Assembly: GCA_031382085.1 (NCBI GenBank)
Contig: JANMYM010000082.1
Span: 103,667-167,666 of the forward strand
Length of the DNA: 64,000 nt
Direction of reading: 5' to 3'
Origin: UBA964 sp031382085
Lineage (GTDB): Bacteria; Pseudomonadota; Gammaproteobacteria; Steroidobacterales; Steroidobacteraceae
Positions 61,901 to 64,000 of the stretch are shown here, piece after piece (the first letter of the stretch is position 1; each line of letters starts with the position of its first letter). Made by a program: the position numbers and the translations under genes. The notes below the pieces were generated by a model. That model made no database searches. It had not been told where the DNA came from and worked only from the letters and a program-made list of their open reading frames with translations.

Positions 61901-62499
61901 GTGATATCAACAGCGAAAAACCGGTTACCGGCGGCAATGAACGCGGCTTCTATCCGGCGCGCAATGCGGCCGTGGTCGGCTATGTGCACGAGCTGCGCAA
62001 GCGCGGCATGCGCACCAGCGCTGTGCTGGACGATCGCAGCGGCCGCATCGAGGTCGGATTTTCCGATGAAGTTTTTCAGCAATACCGTGAATTGATCGTC
62101 AAGGACGCGATTTTGTTAGTTGAGGGTGCGCTGCGTTACGACGAATTCACCGCCGGCTGGCGCTTGAATGCCAAACGGGTCTTTGAGCTCGACCGACTGC
62201 GCGAGCAACAGGCGCAGCGCCTGTTACTGGACTGGCCCGGGACTGCCAGCGACAAATTGCTGGAGAAACTAGCCGCGATTCTGCAGTCGGGCCGCGGTGG
62301 CCGCACGGATGTCACGCTGCGTTACCGCAACGCGGCAGGACAGGCGGATCTGGATTTTGGACCGGAGTGGCGCGTGCGTGCCAGCCATGACCTGCTGGAA
62401 TCGCTGCACGCGCTGTTCGGCAGCGACGGTGTGGACGTTGTTTTCGGGCCTCCGGCACGTGATAGCGCGCCGCTTGCTTCGACGGCATCCGCGCCGTAA
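58963..62499 (+). CDS. dnaE: DNA polymerase III alpha subunit
   Basis: DnaE is the replicative polymerase catalytic subunit. The 1178-residue protein has the PHP domain (FVHLRLHTEFSLQDS, GLTDEHNLFALVKFY) and the polymerase site with GRGSGAGSLVAWAL and the catalytic pair in MPDFDIDFCMEGRD. The third Asp lies in VKFDFLGLRTL. Next come the tandem helix-hairpin-helix region (GLGAIKGVGAAAVEAL) and the OB fold (VVGYVHELRKRGMRTSAVLDD). Length is close to E. coli DnaE (1160). It overlaps rnhB by 4 bp. Confidence 0.97.
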   Translation: MSTPGFVHLRLHTEFSLQDSVVRVPELMQAVAALGMPAVGLTDEHNLFALVKFYRAAMSAGIKPLVGVDFRIRATQERAPWSRLTLLCQNDAGYRNLTRLVSRCYLEGQQSGAPQLELDWLDRSNVAGLVALSGGSEGDVGRALQMERSLEANKLLDRWLDLFGDRYYLEVARLGRAGEAAQVARTVALAAARDVPLVATNDVRFLKPGDFEVHEARVCIYDGALLADTARPRKYSHEQYLRSPAEMAQLFADLPEALANTVEIAKRCNLTLDLGSSRLPVFPVPPGWTAESLLEAEALRGLLQHLAAAAETREQDPMPYRERLAAELKVIAPMGFASYFLIVADFIAWAKANGVPVGPGRGSGAGSLVAWALGITGLDPLRHDLLFERFLNPERVSMPDFDIDFCMEGRDRVIEYVADKYGREKVSQIITYGTMAAKAVVRDAGRVLGMSYGFVDRIAKLVPFELEMTLDLALEKEPELKRLYDSDDEIHNLIDLARSLEGLTRNAGKHAGGVVIAPSVLTDFAPLYCESSGEGVVTQFDKDDVEAAGLVKFDFLGLRTLTIIARAVRIINAARTAAGELPVDVESLAFDDKAAYALLQSAQTTAVFQLESRGMKDLIRRLKPETFDHIVALVALFRPGPLQSGMVDDFIARRHGRGEGPVDYLHPSLEPVLKPTYGVILYQEQVMQIAQVLAGYTLGGADLLRRAMGKKKPEEMAKQRSIFVSGAVARGVAEMRAAHIFDLMEKFAGYGFNKSHSAAYAVLSYQTAWLKAHYPAEFMAAVLSADMDSTDKVVTIKDECDQMKLAVLAPDISESVYEFTAVSGQSVRYGLGAIKGVGAAAVEALVLERSKGGPYVGLEDICRRVDPTKLNRRAFEALIRSGALDSLGQNRATWMARLPAAMLLGEQNVRAAEAGQNDMFGLAASRTMPQGGEEARVFQPEWSESIRLAGERETLGLYLTGHPLNRYRREQKRFASARIGDINSEKPVTGGNERGFYPARNAAVVGYVHELRKRGMRTSAVLDDRSGRIEVGFSDEVFQQYRELIVKDAILLVEGALRYDEFTAGWRLNAKRVFELDRLREQQAQRLLLDWPGTASDKLLEKLAAILQSGRGGRTDVTLRYRNAAGQADLDFGPEWRVRASHDLLESLHALFGSDGVDVVFGPPARDSAPLASTASAP

Positions 62500-62513
62500 C
62501 CTCCGAGGCCACC

Positions 62514-63485
62514 ATGCCACTCAGTTTTCTCGATTTCGAACAACCCATCGCCGAGCTCGAGGCGAAGATCGATGAGCTTCGGCATGTCAGCGCAGATGGC
62601 AGCGTCAATATCCAGGACGAGCTGTCGCGCCTCGAGGCCAAGAGCCAGCAGCTAACAAGAAATATCTTCACCAACCTGACGCCGTGGCAGATTACCCAGC
62701 TCGCGCGCCATCCGCAGCGGCCGTATACACTCGATTACGTCAACATGATTTTCAGTGACTGGCAGGAACTGCACGGCGATCGCATGTACGGCGACGACGC
62801 GGCGATTGTCGGCGGCCTGGCCCGTCTCGCCGACCGGCCGCTCATGCTGATCGGCCACCAGAAAGGACGCGATACCAAGGAGCGTGTGCGCCGCAATTAC
62901 GGCATGCCGAAGCCGGAAGGCTATCGCAAGGCATTACGCCTTATGCGTCTGGCGGAGCGGTTTCGATTGCCCCTGATCACAATGATCGACACGCCGGGGG
63001 CCTATCCGGGCATCGGCTCCGAAGAGCGCGGCCAGTCCGAGGCCATTGCCCGCAATTTGTTTGAAATGTCGGTGCTGCGCATCCCGATCATCAGCGTCGT
63101 GATCGGCGAAGGTGGGTCGGGCGGGGCGTTAGCTATTGGCGTTTGCGATCGCTTGCTGATGCTCCAGTACAGCACCTATTCGGTGATTTCACCCGAGGGC
63201 TGTGCGTCCATTCTGTGGAAGAGCGCTGACAAGAAGGAGGTCGCCGCCGATGCGATGGGCCTGACTGCCGAGCGCCTTTCCAGGCTGGGCCTGATCGATG
63301 AAGTTTTGCCCGAGCCGCTCGGCGGCGCGCACCGCAACGGCGCGCAGATTGCCGCGGATCTAAAGGCCGCCTTGCAGAGGCATCTGCAAGTGCTGGATGT
63401 CCTGAGTCCGGAAGCGCTGCGCGACCGGCGCAACGAGCGTATCGCGTCGTTTGGCGTCTACACAGAAAACGCGGGCGCCGCCTGA
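62514..63485 (+). CDS. accA: Acetyl-CoA carboxylase carboxyltransferase alpha subunit
   Basis: AccA, with AccD, transfers CO2 from biotin to acetyl-CoA to make malonyl-CoA. The 323-residue protein has an N-terminal helix pair (FEQPIAELEAKIDEL) and the conserved DFSDWQELHGDRM-like block. The oxyanion regions are TMIDTPGAYPGIGSEERGQSEAI, VIGEGGSGGALAIG and SPEGCASILWKS. It starts 14 bp after dnaE. Confidence 0.97.
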   Translation: MPLSFLDFEQPIAELEAKIDELRHVSADGSVNIQDELSRLEAKSQQLTRNIFTNLTPWQITQLARHPQRPYTLDYVNMIFSDWQELHGDRMYGDDAAIVGGLARLADRPLMLIGHQKGRDTKERVRRNYGMPKPEGYRKALRLMRLAERFRLPLITMIDTPGAYPGIGSEERGQSEAIARNLFEMSVLRIPIISVVIGEGGSGGALAIGVCDRLLMLQYSTYSVISPEGCASILWKSADKKEVAADAMGLTAERLSRLGLIDEVLPEPLGGAHRNGAQIAADLKAALQRHLQVLDVLSPEALRDRRNERIASFGVYTENAGAA

Positions 63486-63505
63486 GCCCGATCCCGCCGT
63501 GTAGC

Positions 63506-63535
63506 CGCCCGTCGTGGATCCGCCCGTCGTGGATC
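63506..63535 (+). repeat. 15-bp tandem duplication over the tilS start
   Basis: CGCCCGTCGTGGATC occurs twice in direct succession (63506-63520 and 63521-63535). Each copy contains an in-frame GTG, so the duplication gives tilS two candidate start codons (63514 and 63529), five codons apart. Confidence 0.8.
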
Positions 63536-64000
63536 CAGTAGCGCGGCTGGAGGCGGAACTGCGGCAGCGCATCGAGGGCTGGCCGCAGGCGCGACTCTTG
63601 TTAGCCTGCAGCGGCGGCGTTGATTCACGCGTGCTGCTGGAATTGCTGGCGCGCTTGCGCCGGCAGCGGCGTTTCGAGTTGCGCGTTGTCCATGTCAATC
63701 ATCACTTGCAGCCAGCCGCCGCGAGCTTTGCCCGCGGGGTTCGCCAGGTTTGCCGCGAACTGGAGGTCCCGTGCCGCGTCCGGCATGCACGGGACGTCGC
63801 GCGGCGCGGCGAATCGGTCGAAGCGCGCGCGCGTGAGGCGCGCTATGCGCTGTTAGCCGCCGAGCTGCGTGCCGGCGAGATCCTGTTGACCGCGCAGCAT
63901 TGCGATGACCAGCTGGAAACAGTGTTGCTGCAATTGTTTCGCGGCGCGGGCGTTGAGGGACTGGCTGCGATGCCGGCGAGTGCGCAGTTCGGGCGTGGCC
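63529..64000 (+). CDS. tilS: tRNA(Ile)-lysidine synthase, 5' part
   Basis: TilS attaches lysine to C34 of tRNA-Ile(CAU), so that it reads AUA. The gene runs off the right edge, and about 157 residues are visible. The ATP-pyrophosphatase loop ACSGGVDSRVLLELL, VVHVNHHLQPAA, EARAREARYALL and LTAQHCDDQLETVLLQLFRG are characteristic. The start is GTG at 63529 or 63514 because of the 15-bp duplication; neither has a strong ribosome-binding site. It follows accA, as in many gammaproteobacteria. Confidence 0.93.
   Translation, partial: MDPVARLEAELRQRIEGWPQARLLLACSGGVDSRVLLELLARLRRQRRFELRVVHVNHHLQPAAASFARGVRQVCRELEVPCRVRHARDVARRGESVEARAREARYALLAAELRAGEILLTAQHCDDQLETVLLQLFRGAGVEGLAAMPASAQFGRG

Noticed and set aside
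1..64000. tRNA genes, rRNA genes or CRISPR arrays
   Set aside because: No cloverleaf with CCA-type end, no rRNA segments and no regularly spaced direct repeats were seen.

Overview
The window is GC-rich, largely chromosomal DNA from a Gram-negative bacterium. The outer-membrane genes (bamA, skp, lpxA, lpxB, lpxD), the gene order map<>rpsB-tsf-pyrH-frr-uppS-cdsA-dxr-rseP-bamA-skp-lpxD-fabZ-lpxA-lpxB-rnhB-dnaE-accA-tilS, and the map-glnD-dapC-dapD operon point to a gammaproteobacterium, probably near the Xanthomonadales, Nevskiales or Steroidobacterales. That placement is inferred from gene order and protein similarity, not from a 16S gene.

Layout. 1-2.1 kb: the 5' part of a cyclopropane fatty acid synthase gene, cut by the window edge, and a di-haem cytochrome c, both on the minus strand. 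2.1-5.2 kb: an accessory patch with a truncated phage-type orphan, an IS21-like end remnant, a FitAB-type toxin-antitoxin pair and a HigBA pair. The HigBA pair lies between two copies of the dusA 5' end, the footprint expected of an element integrated at dusA. 5.2-9.3 kb: dusA, an internally deleted M28 peptidase gene, a nucleotide cyclase-FHA fusion and GTP-dependent PEP carboxykinase. 9.4-12.8 kb: a polyhydroxyalkanoate locus (phasin, depolymerase, synthase). 12.9-21.2 kb: a four-gene operon for exported DUF11-type proteins ending in an 1832-residue predicted outer-membrane protein; this is the least understood and most interesting module. 21.2-23.8 kb: a DinG/YoaA helicase and tsaB. 23.9-28.9 kb: phosphate regulation and low-affinity uptake (phoB, phoR, phoU, dsbB, a DUF47 gene, pit). 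28.9-30 kb: dapE. 30-38.6 kb: high-affinity phosphate uptake (pstS, porin, pstCAB) followed closely by modABC. 38.7-44.1 kb: map-glnD-dapC-dapD on the minus strand. 44.3-64 kb: translation, phospholipid, isoprenoid, envelope-assembly, lipid A, replication and fatty acid genes on the plus strand, ending inside tilS.

How the genes work together. The phosphate genes form two blocks, and candidate Pho boxes precede phoB and pstS. The lysine and peptidoglycan precursor genes dapC, dapD and dapE are split across two loci. The 44-64 kb block links membrane lipid and isoprenoid synthesis to BAM-dependent outer-membrane assembly and lipid A synthesis.

One pattern runs across the whole window: the heptamer TTGTTAG (complement CTAACAA), usually followed by G or C, is spread over both strands inside and between genes. 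It forces rare TTA leucine codons into GC-rich housekeeping genes. No tRNA, rRNA or CRISPR array was recognised.
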